Below, in pieces: positions 8,165 through 18,018 of a stretch of 41,781 nucleotides of DNA. The DNA lies in NCBI GenBank assembly GCA_902536695.1, contig CACAYQ010000007.1:1-41781 (forward strand), read 5' to 3'. A model generated the notes under the pieces. That model made no database searches. It saw only the letters and a program-made list of their open reading frames with translations, and was not told where the DNA came from. The stretch's first letter is position 1. Every line of letters starts with the position of its first letter. Origin of the DNA: an uncultured Bacteroidota bacterium (lineage in GTDB: Bacteria; Bacteroidota; Bacteroidia; Flavobacteriales_D; Parvicellaceae). The position numbers and the translations under genes were made by a program.

Positions 8165-8893
8165 ATGAAAGCCTTAATTTTTAAAGAAGTTCGGTCCTAT
8201 TTTGGTTCTATAATAGGCTTCATTACTATTGTTGTATTTTTAATCATAACAGGTGTTTTTTTATGGGTAATTCCAGGTAATTTCAACCTGCTAAATATGG
8301 GTGAATCTTCTTTAATACCCTTTTTTAAATTGGCCCCATATATTTATCTGGTACTTATTCCGAGTTTTACAATGAGGTTATTTGCCGAAGAACACCGTAC
8401 AGGAACTTTCGAACTCTTGACAACAAAGCCTATTACTGCTTCTCAAATTGTGTTTTCAAAATTTATCTCAGGTTGTTTATTGACTTTATTTACCCTAATT
8501 CCTACATTCATATATTATATTTCTATTGTTTTTTTAGGAGAAGAAATAGGAAATATAGACCATTCTTCTACCATTGGCAGCTATGTAGGTTTAGTTTTAT
8601 TGGCCTTTTCTTTTGTCTCTATTGGAATGTACTGTTCTTCTCTAGTGAAAAACCAAATTGTGGCATTTATCTCAGCAGTTATTCTAAACTATATTATTTA
8701 TGAAGGATTCTATTTATTTGCGGATTTAGTAGTTCAACCGTTTGATTTTTATCTTTTAAAATTTAGTATGCTTGAACATTTCAAATCATTTGAAAGAGGA
8801 ATTCTAGATTCTAGAGATATAATATTTTATATATCAATCTCAACCTTTTTTATAGTTACTACTCAATTATTTGTTTCTACTAAAAAAGCTTGA
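8165..8893 (+). CDS. gldF: Gliding-motility ABC transporter permease GldF
   Basis: This 242-residue inner-membrane protein has about six hydrophobic spans: two early (near 15-35 and 55-68) and four more in the remainder. Between them is the cytoplasmic block FAEEHRTGTFELLTTKPI, a hallmark of ABC-2 permeases of the GldF/NosY group. In Flavobacterium johnsoniae GldF works with GldG and the ATPase GldA, and mutants lose gliding; the transported substrate is unknown. Its stop overlaps the gldG ATG by one base (TGATG), so the two are coupled. No gldA-like ATPase lies in the window. A clear promoter stands immediately upstream. Confidence 0.93.
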   Translation: MKALIFKEVRSYFGSIIGFITIVVFLIITGVFLWVIPGNFNLLNMGESSLIPFFKLAPYIYLVLIPSFTMRLFAEEHRTGTFELLTTKPITASQIVFSKFISGCLLTLFTLIPTFIYYISIVFLGEEIGNIDHSSTIGSYVGLVLLAFSFVSIGMYCSSLVKNQIVAFISAVILNYIIYEGFYLFADLVVQPFDFYLLKFSMLEHFKSFERGILDSRDIIFYISISTFFIVTTQLFVSTKKA

Positions 8894-10782
8894 TGAAAAG
8901 CAATAATTATATAATACTATTTCTATTGCTACTGACTCTTTTATTGGTAAATTATTTACTTTCTTTTACCTTTTTTAGAGTTGATTTATCAGAGGATCAA
9001 ATTCATGAGCTATCTCCGTACACAAAAGATAAATTAGAAAACCTTGATGATTACTTAAAAATTGACGTCTATTTAGTAGGTGATTTTCCTGTAGAGATTG
9101 AAAAACTTGAGAAAGGACTTTTAGAAAAACTACAAGAAATTAAAGCTTATGGTGCACAAAATTTAGACTTATCTTTTATAGATCTTAATGAAGATGTAGA
9201 ACTAGCCGAAGATTACAAAAAACAAGTATTTGATAATGGGAATGGTATCAAACCAGCTTACATAGACATCATCAAAGACGATAAAAGAGAAATCGTTGAA
9301 ATTTGGCCTGGCATAAGCTTACAAATGGGAGAGTACAGTATTCCAGTTCAATTACTATCACCTTCAACAAGAGACAATCCCTACCCTATTAACCAGGCTG
9401 TTACTAACTATTTTATAGATCACATTGAGGAGAATATTGTTGTAGGCTTAGATAAATTATTTATGACAGAGAAAAAAAGAATCCACTTTCTTCAAGGTCA
9501 TGGAGAATTATCCGTATTTGATCAAAGAGAAGCTTGGTTTTATCTACAAAAAAACTTCATTGTAGATACCCTAAACATTAAAGAACTTAAAACAGAGATA
9601 TACAATAAAGCAGTTGATCTTGGAATAATGGAATTTGATTCATTGTTACGAAAAAAAGTAGATTCGTTTTCTATAAATAATATTTCTGTTCCAGTCTTAG
9701 ATAATAAACGTATAATTTCTAGTTATTTAAAAAATAAATGGATGAATACTTTTAAAAAAAATCCTAATAATTTAATTGAAAGATTAGATGCCCTAAATGA
9801 GACTGATTTATTAATCGTGTCAAAGCCTAGGTCAACCTTTACTATAAAGGAAAAGTATGTAATTGATCAATATATAATGAATGGTGGGAAAGTTATATGG
9901 CTTATAGATATGATGGACGTAAATGAAGCTATTCTTGCTCAAAAAAACAGATTAGCATATAATGAAGTATTAGACCACGAATTACAATCCTTTCTCTTTA
10001 AGTATGGTGTCCGATTCAACAAGGATATGGTATGTGATGAACAGTGTTCCCCTGTGGTCAGAGAAGATAATCTCGGTGTAGTGTCAAAATGGTTCTTCTA
10101 TCCAACGCTGAAGAATTATAATAACCATATTTTAATGAAAAACGTATTACCTATTAAAGGTAGATATGTATGTTCTCTAGATACTGTCGGAGAAGAAAAA
10201 TTAAAACGAACTGTGGTTTTACAAACCTCAATAGAGAATAAATTGATGAGGCAGTCAAGAATTCAATATCAAAACACTCAAAATTATGATCCAACATTAA
10301 CGGGAAATCAAATCAAAAACAAACTTAATGTAGGCTATCTATTTGAAGGTATTTTTCAATCTAATTTTAAAAACAGAAGAATTGCAAATGATTTTATTAA
10401 AAACCCTTCTATACAATTTAAGAAAGAAAGTGTTCCAACAAAAATGGCTTTTATTGGTGATGGTGATTTAATAAGAAATGATATTTCAGGGGAAAGAACA
10501 CCCGTTCCACTTATGTTTGAAAAATCGAATTACAATACCCCCTACTACGAAATGCCTACATATGGCAATGCAACGTTCTTTCTAAATTTAGTCGACAAAA
10601 TGTTAAATCGCGATGATTTTATCGAACTGAGATCCAAGATGAATCCACCAAGATTAATGAAAAAAAATGAAGCGGGTAAAAAGATGAAATGGCAGTTAAT
10701 CAACTTGGCACTGCCAATTCTATTGGTACTTATATTTGGATTTTTCAATCTGTACATTAGAAAACTTAAATATGAATCTTAA
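8893..10782 (+). CDS. gldG: Gliding-motility ABC transporter component GldG
   Basis: This 629-residue membrane protein has an N-terminal span (about 6-26), a long periplasmic region and a C-terminal span in the last 25 residues (LINLALPILLVLIFGFF). The early VDLSEDQIHELSPYTKDKL segment and later KRIHFLQGHGEL and GGKVIWLIDMMDV segments are typical of the GldG / ABC-type auxiliary family. I take ATG 8893, which overlaps the gldF TGA; a TTG one codon upstream is a weaker option. GldG is the partner of GldF in the GldAFG transporter required for gliding in F. johnsoniae. Whether this organism glides cannot be judged here. Confidence 0.92.
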   Translation: MKSNNYIILFLLLLTLLLVNYLLSFTFFRVDLSEDQIHELSPYTKDKLENLDDYLKIDVYLVGDFPVEIEKLEKGLLEKLQEIKAYGAQNLDLSFIDLNEDVELAEDYKKQVFDNGNGIKPAYIDIIKDDKREIVEIWPGISLQMGEYSIPVQLLSPSTRDNPYPINQAVTNYFIDHIEENIVVGLDKLFMTEKKRIHFLQGHGELSVFDQREAWFYLQKNFIVDTLNIKELKTEIYNKAVDLGIMEFDSLLRKKVDSFSINNISVPVLDNKRIISSYLKNKWMNTFKKNPNNLIERLDALNETDLLIVSKPRSTFTIKEKYVIDQYIMNGGKVIWLIDMMDVNEAILAQKNRLAYNEVLDHELQSFLFKYGVRFNKDMVCDEQCSPVVREDNLGVVSKWFFYPTLKNYNNHILMKNVLPIKGRYVCSLDTVGEEKLKRTVVLQTSIENKLMRQSRIQYQNTQNYDPTLTGNQIKNKLNVGYLFEGIFQSNFKNRRIANDFIKNPSIQFKKESVPTKMAFIGDGDLIRNDISGERTPVPLMFEKSNYNTPYYEMPTYGNATFFLNLVDKMLNRDDFIELRSKMNPPRLMKKNEAGKKMKWQLINLALPILLVLIFGFFNLYIRKLKYES

Positions 10783-11776
10783 AATTACCCATAACATTAT
10801 TATACTTATAGCTCTAACAATATCATTGTTTTCATCTTGTAAAAGCCCGACAAGTAGTGTTGATTTAAAAGATTTTAGTATAAAAGATACTGCTAATGTT
10901 TATCGCTTCACCATCACTACAAACAATGCTGATTCCATTACCTTATCTAGGATGAATGAAAATAAAGTATGGATGATTGAAAATCCTAATTACAAAGCTA
11001 ACATGTCTAACATCAATCTTATAATGGAAACATTTTATAGAATTCAGATAAAACAACCTGTTTCCAAAAATGCTGAAAAAAATGTGATAAAAAGATTAGC
11101 AGTAAGTAATAAACGTGTAGATATATATGACAAGGAAAATAAACTGATTAAAACATGGTATGTTGGATCTCCTACCCCTGATCATTTAGGAACACATATG
11201 TTATTAAAACAAAATGGAATAAAAGGGAGTAAACCCTATATCATGTTTAAACCAGGGGTTTATGGATCTCTAGATGTGAGATTTTTCACAGATTGGACAC
11301 AATGGAGGTCACCTCAAATATTTCATTATCCAAATTCAAAAGATATTCTTCAAGTCAAATTAAATTATAATCAGTTAAAAAACGAGAGCTTTATTATTTA
11401 CCAAAATAATGATGAAATCAGATTATTAGATTCAAATTCAAACCCAATAAACCAATTTGACACTATACAGCTCAAACATTATTTCACTCACTTCAATAAT
11501 ATATGCTATAATAAAATCATGTTTGTAGATCAATCATATAAAGATTCCGTGTTTTCAAGTAAATCTTTTATTGACATTTCTCTTTTGAACAGTAAAAATG
11601 AAACCACTCGTGTTCAATTTTGGAGAATCAAAAATATAGAGTCTTCCACTAATTGGGACAAAGAGTACGGTTATATACGAGTAAATGGAAGTGATGAACT
11701 ACTAAGAGCGCAGTATTTTAACTGGGATATCATTTTTAAACCACTATCATTTTTTACAAATGATATTAGGAGATAG
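10772..11776 (+). CDS. DUF4340-like lipoprotein downstream of gldG
   Basis: From ATG 10772 this gives 334 residues and a lipoprotein signal peptide: hydrophobic 8-20, then LFSSC with the lipidated Cys at 23. The body resembles DUF4340: DSITLSRMNENKVWMIENP followed by a mixed strand/helix repeat and a KTWYVGSPTPDHLGTHML segment. DUF4340 proteins commonly sit beside GldG-like ABC components in Bacteria. The start overlaps the last 11 bases of gldG, so it is coupled to gldF-gldG and may be a periplasmic accessory of that transporter. The function is unknown. An upstream in-frame start at 10736 would spoil the signal peptide. Confidence 0.72.
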   Translation: MNLKITHNIIILIALTISLFSSCKSPTSSVDLKDFSIKDTANVYRFTITTNNADSITLSRMNENKVWMIENPNYKANMSNINLIMETFYRIQIKQPVSKNAEKNVIKRLAVSNKRVDIYDKENKLIKTWYVGSPTPDHLGTHMLLKQNGIKGSKPYIMFKPGVYGSLDVRFFTDWTQWRSPQIFHYPNSKDILQVKLNYNQLKNESFIIYQNNDEIRLLDSNSNPINQFDTIQLKHYFTHFNNICYNKIMFVDQSYKDSVFSSKSFIDISLLNSKNETTRVQFWRIKNIESSTNWDKEYGYIRVNGSDELLRAQYFNWDIIFKPLSFFTNDIRR

Positions 11777-11858
11777 CTGTTAATAAATAACATTTGATAT
11801 GATTATTTATTTTAAAAACAATCATGATATTTATAGCATATTATTCAAATCATAGAAC

Positions 11859-12974
11859 ATGAAATTTATTGTATCGAGTCAAGCCTTATTTAAACAATTA
11901 CAAACTATTTCTGGTGTGTTAAATAGTTCAAATACATTACCAATACTTGATAACTTTTTATTTGAGATAAAGGATAATATTCTTAAACTTTCTTGTTCTG
12001 ATCTTGAATCAACTATGACTTCTACTATTTCAGTAGAATCTAAAAATGAAGGAAGTATTGCCATTCCAGCAAAAATTTTACTAGATATCTTAAAAACTTT
12101 TCCAGATCATCCACTAACCTTTTCTTTCGATGAAAAAATGGGAATTGAAATATCTTCTGATTACGGTAAGTACAAATTGAGTGGGTTCTCAGGTGAGGAA
12201 TTTCCTAAGTCTCCAGTAATTGAATCTCCTACCTCAGTTCATTTTGATGCCCATACAGTACAACGTGCTATTGAAAAATCAATATTTGCTACAGGAAATG
12301 ACGATTTAAGACCTGTAATGAGTGGTATTTTCGTTCAGTTAAGCGAAAATGATGTGACGTTTGTTGCTACTGATGCTCATAAACTAGTTAGATACAAAAG
12401 AACTGATGTAAAAACATCCACTCCTTCATCTTTTATCATACCTAAAAAACCTATGAATCTTTTAAAAGGAATTCTGCAGAACGTAGATGGAGAAATTCAA
12501 GTTGAATTTAATGAATCCAATGTCAGCTTTTCTTTTGAAAATTCTTCTTTAACTTGTCGTTTAATTGATGGGAAGTATCCTAATTATGAAGCAGTAATCC
12601 CAGATCAAAATCCAAATAGGCTTACTATTGAAAGAAATTCATTCCTTCAATCTATTAAAAGAGTAAGTATTTTTGCTAATAAAACTACGCATCAAGTAAG
12701 GCTTAAAATTAATGGTAGTGAACTCAATATTAGTGCTGAGGACATTGATTTTTCTAACGAGGCCAATGAAAGATTAACTTGTTCATATGAAGGCGAATCT
12801 ATTGAAATCGGATTCAACTCAAGATTTTTAATAGAAATGCTTAATAATGTTGATACGGATAACGTTGTAATCGAACTGAGCGCACCACACAGAGCGGGAA
12901 TAATAGTGCCAGAAAAAAATGAAGGTGGTGAAGATCTACTAATGCTTGTTATGCCAGTTATGTTAAATAATTAA
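11859..12974 (+). CDS. dnaN: DNA polymerase III sliding clamp (beta subunit)
   Basis: This 371-residue protein is made of three tandem clamp domains and is near the usual length of about 370. It begins MKFIVSSQALFKQLQTISGVL and carries the signature LPILDNFLFEI, the mid-protein VATDAHKLVRY and DGKYPNYEAVIP, and the C-terminal VMPVML that closes the partner-binding groove. As a ring dimer it tethers replicative and repair polymerases to DNA. It is separated from the gldFG operon by 82 nt with no obvious TAnnTTTG box. Its stop shares a TTAA with the stop of the convergent lipoprotein gene. Confidence 0.98.
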   Translation: MKFIVSSQALFKQLQTISGVLNSSNTLPILDNFLFEIKDNILKLSCSDLESTMTSTISVESKNEGSIAIPAKILLDILKTFPDHPLTFSFDEKMGIEISSDYGKYKLSGFSGEEFPKSPVIESPTSVHFDAHTVQRAIEKSIFATGNDDLRPVMSGIFVQLSENDVTFVATDAHKLVRYKRTDVKTSTPSSFIIPKKPMNLLKGILQNVDGEIQVEFNESNVSFSFENSSLTCRLIDGKYPNYEAVIPDQNPNRLTIERNSFLQSIKRVSIFANKTTHQVRLKINGSELNISAEDIDFSNEANERLTCSYEGESIEIGFNSRFLIEMLNNVDTDNVVIELSAPHRAGIIVPEKNEGGEDLLMLVMPVMLNN

Positions 12975-13738
12975 AAGAAGGTATAAATCTTATCTAAATT
13001 TAATTTCTCCTTTTCTGTTAGTAGTTGACTTACTCTATAATTTTGTGGTATATACCATTTTTTGTGACTAAACATCTCTCTGGTCTCATTATTAAAAAAA
13101 ATAAGACCGTGTTTTGCCAAGATTTCTTCTGTTATATATACTAACTCGTCCTTTGATAGCTCTTCTAGTTCTGAGTTGGTTATTAATCGCTGAGAAAATT
13201 CTGGATATGTTCCAAGAGTTACATCATACTCATAATTCCTTTTTTCTAATACTAAAGAGTCTTGGTCTCTATCGTCAAATAATTTTGATACTCCAGACAT
13301 AGTCATATCTTCAAGTGAAAGCTGTAGTGTATATAATCTTAGGTTAGTATCAATATCTTGTGTAATCTCCAAGTCGTAATGTATGTTATCTTGAGTATTG
13401 AACAATCCTTTAAAAGAATGAAATAATGTATCAGTAATGATAAAGCCTCTCAACATATGATTTGAAGTACTAGTTATATTTAGAGATATCCAGTTATTTC
13501 TAATCTTACCAAACCACGATCCTAGTAATTGAAAGTCACCAATTTCATATTTTTCCTCATGAAATAACATATCCATATGCACATTAATTTCACGTTGATA
13601 GATAGCATTTTGTGCTGATAAATCATGTTTATAGTAAACAGGGTGAGCTTGTTCAATATAATCATAGTTAGACTGAGTAGATTCACCTTTACATCCCAAC
13701 ATTATAGTAAAAAGAGGTATATATAGATACTTTAACAC
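12971..13738 (-). CDS. YARHG-domain lipoprotein
   Basis: This 255-residue exported lipoprotein starts at GTG 13738. The signal peptide LKYLYIPLFTIMLGC has a lipobox with Cys16. The last 60 residues form a YARHG domain: ELVYITEEILAKHGLIFFN, then FSHKKWYIP and a terminal LTEKEKLNLDKI. YARHG is a small extracellular domain of unknown function, often in lipoproteins. The middle portion (about 50-170) is strand-rich and unrecognised. The gene lies 21 nt after rocD on the same strand, probably read from the same transcript. Its stop overlaps the dnaN stop by 4 bases. Confidence 0.78.
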   Translation of the reverse strand: MLKYLYIPLFTIMLGCKGESTQSNYDYIEQAHPVYYKHDLSAQNAIYQREINVHMDMLFHEEKYEIGDFQLLGSWFGKIRNNWISLNITSTSNHMLRGFIITDTLFHSFKGLFNTQDNIHYDLEITQDIDTNLRLYTLQLSLEDMTMSGVSKLFDDRDQDSLVLEKRNYEYDVTLGTYPEFSQRLITNSELEELSKDELVYITEEILAKHGLIFFNNETREMFSHKKWYIPQNYRVSQLLTEKEKLNLDKIYTFF

Positions 13739-13759
13739 AGTATCTAATTTAATTAAAAA

Positions 13760-14980
13760 TCAGCTGTATTCTTCAATAGAAGAAATAATTGTATCTATAC
13801 AGGTATCAAGCTGTTCTTTATTAATAACTAATGGAGGAGCAAACCTTATTATATTGCCGTGAGTAGGTTTAGCTAATAGACCGTTCATTTTCATTTTTAA
13901 GCACAAATCCCATGCTGTGGAACTTTTTTCATCGTCATTAATAACAATTGCATTTAATAAGCCCTTCCCTCTAACTAACGTAACTAAATCTGATTTGGAA
14001 ATATATTCATTCATTTTATTTCTAAAATAAGCTCCCAACTTTTCAGCATTACTTGCTAAATTTTCTTCTATAACTACTTCTAGTGCCGCTTTTGCTACAG
14101 CACAAGCAAGGGGATTACCACCAAAAGTAGAGCCGTGCTCGCCTGGCTTTATACAAAGCATAACTTCGTCATTTGCAAAAACAGCAGAAACAGGAAATAC
14201 TCCACCAGATAGAGCTTTTCCTAAAATCAAAATGTCTGGTTTAGCATCTTCATAGTCAGTTGCTAACATTCTGCCGGTCCTAGCTATTCCAGTTTGAACT
14301 TCATCCGCTATAAATAAGACATTATATTCATCGCACAATTTTCGAACTCCTTCTAAATAACCATCGTTTGGTACTACAACACCTGCTTCACCTTGAATGG
14401 GTTCCACCATAAATGCAGCCACATTAGGATCTTTGAGCTCATTCTCTAAAGCATTCAAATCATTGTAAGGAATTAAGTCATAGCCTGGCATATAAGGGCC
14501 AAACCCTTTATACGAAACTGGGTCATCAGAACTTGAAATTGCAGCAAGCGTTCTGCCCCAAAAATTTCCGTTTGCAAAAATAATTCTAGCTTTATTTTCT
14601 TCTATTCCTTTTTTCATGTAACCCCACTTCCTCGCAAGTTTATTTGCAGTTTCCCCACCTTCAACACCTGTATTCATAGGTAAAACTTTATCATATCCAA
14701 ACAAGTCACACATAAATTTTTCGTACTCACCTAGTTTAGAATTGTAAAATGCTCTGCTAGTAAGTGTTAATTTTTTTGATTGTTCTACTAATGCATTAAT
14801 GATTTTGGGGTGACAATGACCTTGATTTACAGCAGAATAAGCAGAAAGAAAATCAAAATATTTTTTTCCTTCACAATCCCAAACATAAACACCCTCTCCT
14901 CTATCTAGAACTACAGGAAGGGGGTGATAATTATGAGCACCATATTGGTCCTCTAACTTCATTAATGTATTTGATTTCAT
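13760..14980 (-). CDS. rocD: Ornithine aminotransferase
   Basis: This 406-residue class III PLP aminotransferase converts L-ornithine and 2-oxoglutarate into glutamate semialdehyde and glutamate, linking arginine and proline metabolism. It opens with [17 protein letters not shown], a strong ornithine aminotransferase signature. [15 protein letters not shown] is the PLP-phosphate loop, FIADEVQTG carries the pyridine-N aspartate, and K255 in LGKALSGG is the Schiff-base lysine. I chose ATG 14980 over an in-frame TTG at 14986. A -7-like box lies 20 nt upstream. The YARHG lipoprotein gene follows 21 nt downstream. Confidence 0.96.
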   Translation of the reverse strand: MKSNTLMKLEDQYGAHNYHPLPVVLDRGEGVYVWDCEGKKYFDFLSAYSAVNQGHCHPKIINALVEQSKKLTLTSRAFYNSKLGEYEKFMCDLFGYDKVLPMNTGVEGGETANKLARKWGYMKKGIEENKARIIFANGNFWGRTLAAISSSDDPVSYKGFGPYMPGYDLIPYNDLNALENELKDPNVAAFMVEPIQGEAGVVVPNDGYLEGVRKLCDEYNVLFIADEVQTGIARTGRMLATDYEDAKPDILILGKALSGGVFPVSAVFANDEVMLCIKPGEHGSTFGGNPLACAVAKAALEVVIEENLASNAEKLGAYFRNKMNEYISKSDLVTLVRGKGLLNAIVINDDEKSSTAWDLCLKMKMNGLLAKPTHGNIIRFAPPLVINKEQLDTCIDTIISSIEEYS

Positions 14981-15000
14981 ACGCAATTAAATTTGGAATT

Positions 15001-15008
15001 CAAATATA
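15001..15008 (-). promoter_or_regulatory. Candidate -7 box (TATATTTG) for rocD
   Basis: On the minus strand TATATTTG ends 20 nt before the rocD ATG at 14980, inside the 92-nt gap between divergent rocD and ttcA. No good -33 TTG is seen at the usual spacing. Confidence 0.48.
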
Positions 15009-15072
15009 ACCTAAGTCAACTATTTATAAAGTTAATTGGATGTCATTTTAAAAAGTATTTTTTTTGTGTTCA

Positions 15073-15864
15073 ATGGAAGATTTAAAAAAAGTAAGGAAAA
15101 AAATTATTTCAAGTACAAGTAAGTGTATTAAAGAATTTAATATGATTCAAGAGGGTGATCATATCATGGTTTGTATTTCTGGCGGTAAAGACAGTTACAC
15201 CATGTTAGATATGTTCATTCATTTTCAAAAATATGGAGATATTCCATTTGAAATTACTGTAGTAAACATGGATCAAAAGCAACCTGGATTCCCGGAAAAG
15301 GTTCTACCTGAATATCTGAATAAGTTAGGAGTTCGTTTTCATATTGCTGAAAAAGATACTTATTCCATTGTAATGGATAAAATACCTGAAGGCAAGACCA
15401 TGTGTAGTTTATGTTCCAGATTACGAAGAGGAACACTTTATGACAAAGCCAGAGAGTTAGGTTGTAATAAATTAGCACTTGGGCATCACAGAGAAGATAT
15501 TATTGAAACTTTCTTTTTAAATTTATTTTTTAGCGGAAAGTTAGAAGCTATGCCACCAAAATTTAAAATTGATGAGGGTGATCTACTAGTCATAAGACCT
15601 CTTTCTTTTTGTAAAGAAGATGATATAGCTACTTATTCAAGTCTTAAAGAATTCCCCATAATACCTTGTAATCTATGTGGGTCTCAAGAAAATTTGCAGC
15701 GAAAGAAAATAAAATCATTAATAAATGACTGGGAAAAGGATTATCCTAATAGAAAATCAATCATATTTAATGCACTCAAAAACATTTCGCCTTCACATAT
15801 GTTAGATTCAAAATTGTACAACTTTTTTCAGCTTCAAGCTGAACTAGAAAAGATAGATATTTAA
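15073..15864 (+). CDS. ttcA: tRNA 2-thiocytidine(32) synthetase TtcA
   Basis: This 263-residue PP-loop ATPase thiolates C32 of certain tRNAs using a [4Fe-4S] cluster. The PP-loop is SGGKDS at 36-41. The TtcA cysteines are present: C111 and C114 in [10 protein letters not shown], and C199/C202 in [26 protein letters not shown] is a further family signature. I chose ATG 15073; the frame is open to a TTG at 15064, which adds only three residues. It is a single-gene unit, divergent from rocD and convergent with porQ, sharing a TTAA that gives a stop on each strand. Confidence 0.95.
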   Translation: MEDLKKVRKKIISSTSKCIKEFNMIQEGDHIMVCISGGKDSYTMLDMFIHFQKYGDIPFEITVVNMDQKQPGFPEKVLPEYLNKLGVRFHIAEKDTYSIVMDKIPEGKTMCSLCSRLRRGTLYDKARELGCNKLALGHHREDIIETFFLNLFFSGKLEAMPPKFKIDEGDLLVIRPLSFCKEDDIATYSSLKEFPIIPCNLCGSQENLQRKKIKSLINDWEKDYPNRKSIIFNALKNISPSHMLDSKLYNFFQLQAELEKIDI

Positions 15865-16838
15865 TTTATTTTTCTAATAATTGAAAAATGGTTTGATGTA
15901 CCTGACATATGAAATTTTGCATTAGTAAAATTAATCATCATTTTTTTGATTTTCAATTGAACTCCCCATGACAGTCCACTTGTTCCTGGTCTAGCACTCG
16001 GCTGCAATTCCATTCTATTTAAAAAATTATAACCAAATCTAAAATGAAAATTTTCACTGAACATTAGTTCTGAACCAAAAATAAAATGACTGAATAGTGT
16101 TCTTCTAAATGAATAAAAATTGTTCTCAGGCATTATTACTAAATTCCATCTATCTATGTTACGGTATGTGGCATGAAATCGGATAGGTGCATATTCCAGT
16201 TTCTTATTTACACCCAACTCTAAGGAGAAGGGTAGTTTGTAATTCAACTGAGATGGATAGAATTTCATGATTTGTCTACCTAAATTTTTGACTAAAAAAT
16301 ATGATCCAAAATTCTTTGTTTTATCAAAATAAGTAAGAGATAAATCAGTTGCTAATGCAAATGACCTGTACCTTTCATAAAATGAACCAGCAAGTTTCAT
16401 ATTGATACCAATTTGTAATTTATCGCTTAATTTTCTGCCATGTCCTAATTGAAACATAATGTCATTGACTGAAAAAGTTTGATCTAAAAATTGTCCTGAA
16501 GGATCAGCATACTCAAAATAACCGTAATTACAATAGACCAAACTTGTTGACAAAACACCCACCTTCTTTTGATCAAATGTATAATTCAAAATGGCTATAT
16601 CACTATCAGCAAAATAATTAATATAATTCATTTGCAATAATCCATCTTGTAGTGGAGTTAGGTTTGAAGGTAACTGTATTGATGTTGATGGATCGTGATC
16701 AAAAATACCTACGTTGATACCACCTAAAGCACTGTTTCTAGCTGTAGTATTAAAATTTAAAATGGGGAAACTCGTATTTGACTGACCTATTCCTAAGCTG
16801 TAAAGACTACTAATTAAACAAAAAAGGAATATTCTCAC
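15861..16838 (-). CDS. porQ: Type IX secretion system protein PorQ
   Basis: This outer-membrane beta-barrel protein of about 325 residues has a signal peptide ([18 protein letters not shown]). It matches PorQ as I recall it: [21 protein letters not shown] near the start, then [19 protein letters not shown], and [13 protein letters not shown], with alternating amphipathic strands to the end. In Porphyromonas gingivalis PorQ works with PorU, PorV and PorZ in processing and anchoring T9SS cargo. The start is uncertain: GTG 16838 gives the cleanest signal peptide, while an in-frame TTG at 16853 adds five residues. It follows ychF. Two T9SS cargo genes lie nearby. Confidence 0.84.
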   Translation of the reverse strand: MRIFLFCLISSLYSLGIGQSNTSFPILNFNTTARNSALGGINVGIFDHDPSTSIQLPSNLTPLQDGLLQMNYINYFADSDIAILNYTFDQKKVGVLSTSLVYCNYGYFEYADPSGQFLDQTFSVNDIMFQLGHGRKLSDKLQIGINMKLAGSFYERYRSFALATDLSLTYFDKTKNFGSYFLVKNLGRQIMKFYPSQLNYKLPFSLELGVNKKLEYAPIRFHATYRNIDRWNLVIMPENNFYSFRRTLFSHFIFGSELMFSENFHFRFGYNFLNRMELQPSARPGTSGLSWGVQLKIKKMMINFTNAKFHMSGTSNHFSIIRKIN

Positions 16839-16871
16839 TTCGGTAAAACGCAAAAATCAAAAAATTATTTT

Positions 16872-17969
16872 TTACACATTAAATCTAAAATGCATTACAT
16901 CGCCATCTTCAGGAACATACTCTTTTCCTTGCACCATTAATTTTCCAGCTTCTTTAACTGCTGTTTCTGTTTTAAATCTAATGTAGTCTGAATACTTAAT
17001 TACTTCTGCTCTAATAAAACCCTTTTCAAAATCTGAATGAATTACTCCAGCAGCCTGTGGAGCAGTCATACCTTTTTTAATAGTCCAAGCTCTTACTTCC
17101 TTTTCACCAGCTGTAAAATAGGTTTGAAGATTTAATAAATTATATGCTTTCTTAATTAACTTACTGACTCCTGGTTCATCGAGGCCTAAATCATCTAAAA
17201 ACATTTTTCTTTCTTCAAAATCTTCAAGTTCAGCAATATCCGCTTCAATAGCAGCACCAAGGGTTAATATCTCAGCATCTTCTTTTGAAATAGCATCTTT
17301 TACTCTATCTACATGTTGATTACCATTCTTAACAGCTGTTTCTTCTACATTACAGATATACATTACAGGTTTTGATGTAATGAGTTGTAATTCAGTAAGG
17401 TATTCTTCTTGAGACACTTCTAATTCTAAAGATCTTACTGAATATCCTTGTAAAAGATGTTCTTTCACGGCTACGTAGGTGTCATACACTTTTTTTGCAT
17501 CTTTGTCTCCTGAATTTGCTTTACGTTCAATACCTCCAATTCTTTTTTCAACCGTTTCTAAATCTTTAAGTTGCAATTCCATATCTATAATCTCTTTATC
17601 AGAGATTGGATCTACTTTACCATCCACATGTATTACGTTATCATCATCAAAACACCTTAAAACATGAATAATGGCATCAACTTCCCTAATATTGGCTAAA
17701 AATTGATTTCCTAACCCTTCTCCTTTGTGGGCTCCTTTTACTAAACCAGCAATATCTACTATTTCAATTGTTGTTGGTATAACTTTTTCTGGTTTAACTA
17801 GACTTTCTAAACTGGCTAATCTTTCATCTGGAACAGTAATGGTGCCAACGTTAGGTTCTATGGTACAAAAAGGAAAATTAGCCGACTGAGCCTTAGCATT
17901 AGAAAGACAGTTGAATAAGGTTGATTTCCCCACATTTGGTAAGCCAACGATGCCACATTTTAAAGCCAT
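16872..17969 (-). CDS. ychF: YchF/Ola1-type ribosome-associated ATPase
   Basis: This 365-residue protein has the typical YchF length. The P-loop is GLPNVGKSTLFNCL near the N-terminus and DIAGLVKGAHKGEGLGNQFL is the switch II region. The nucleotide-specificity motif is NVEE instead of NKxD, which explains YchF's preference for ATP over GTP. A coiled-coil insert precedes the C-terminal TGS domain ending MVQGKEYVPEDGDVMHFRFNV. It binds ribosomes and affects stress responses and translation fidelity. The ATG at 17969 is preceded by a -7-like box inside the gap to the T9SS cargo gene, so it may have its own promoter. Confidence 0.97.
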   Translation of the reverse strand: MALKCGIVGLPNVGKSTLFNCLSNAKAQSANFPFCTIEPNVGTITVPDERLASLESLVKPEKVIPTTIEIVDIAGLVKGAHKGEGLGNQFLANIREVDAIIHVLRCFDDDNVIHVDGKVDPISDKEIIDMELQLKDLETVEKRIGGIERKANSGDKDAKKVYDTYVAVKEHLLQGYSVRSLELEVSQEEYLTELQLITSKPVMYICNVEETAVKNGNQHVDRVKDAISKEDAEILTLGAAIEADIAELEDFEERKMFLDDLGLDEPGVSKLIKKAYNLLNLQTYFTAGEKEVRAWTIKKGMTAPQAAGVIHSDFEKGFIRAEVIKYSDYIRFKTETAVKEAGKLMVQGKEYVPEDGDVMHFRFNV

Positions 17970-17985
17970 AAAAATAAATTAGCTC

Positions 17986-18018
17986 CAAAAATAGTGGCTT
18001 AATTTGAATTTCCTACAA
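17986..18018 (-). promoter_or_regulatory. Candidate promoter for ychF
   Basis: On the minus strand TATTTTTG (17993-17986) fits the -7 consensus and ends 16 nt before the ychF ATG. A TTG (18018-18016) lies 22 nt upstream of it, within the end of the preceding cargo gene. Both elements and the spacing are plausible. Confidence 0.5.

Noticed and set aside
15861-16838. PorV or PorP instead of PorQ
   Set aside because: The [17 protein letters not shown] start and the [13 protein letters not shown] segment fit PorQ better; PorP would carry its own distinct N-terminal pattern and PorV is longer.
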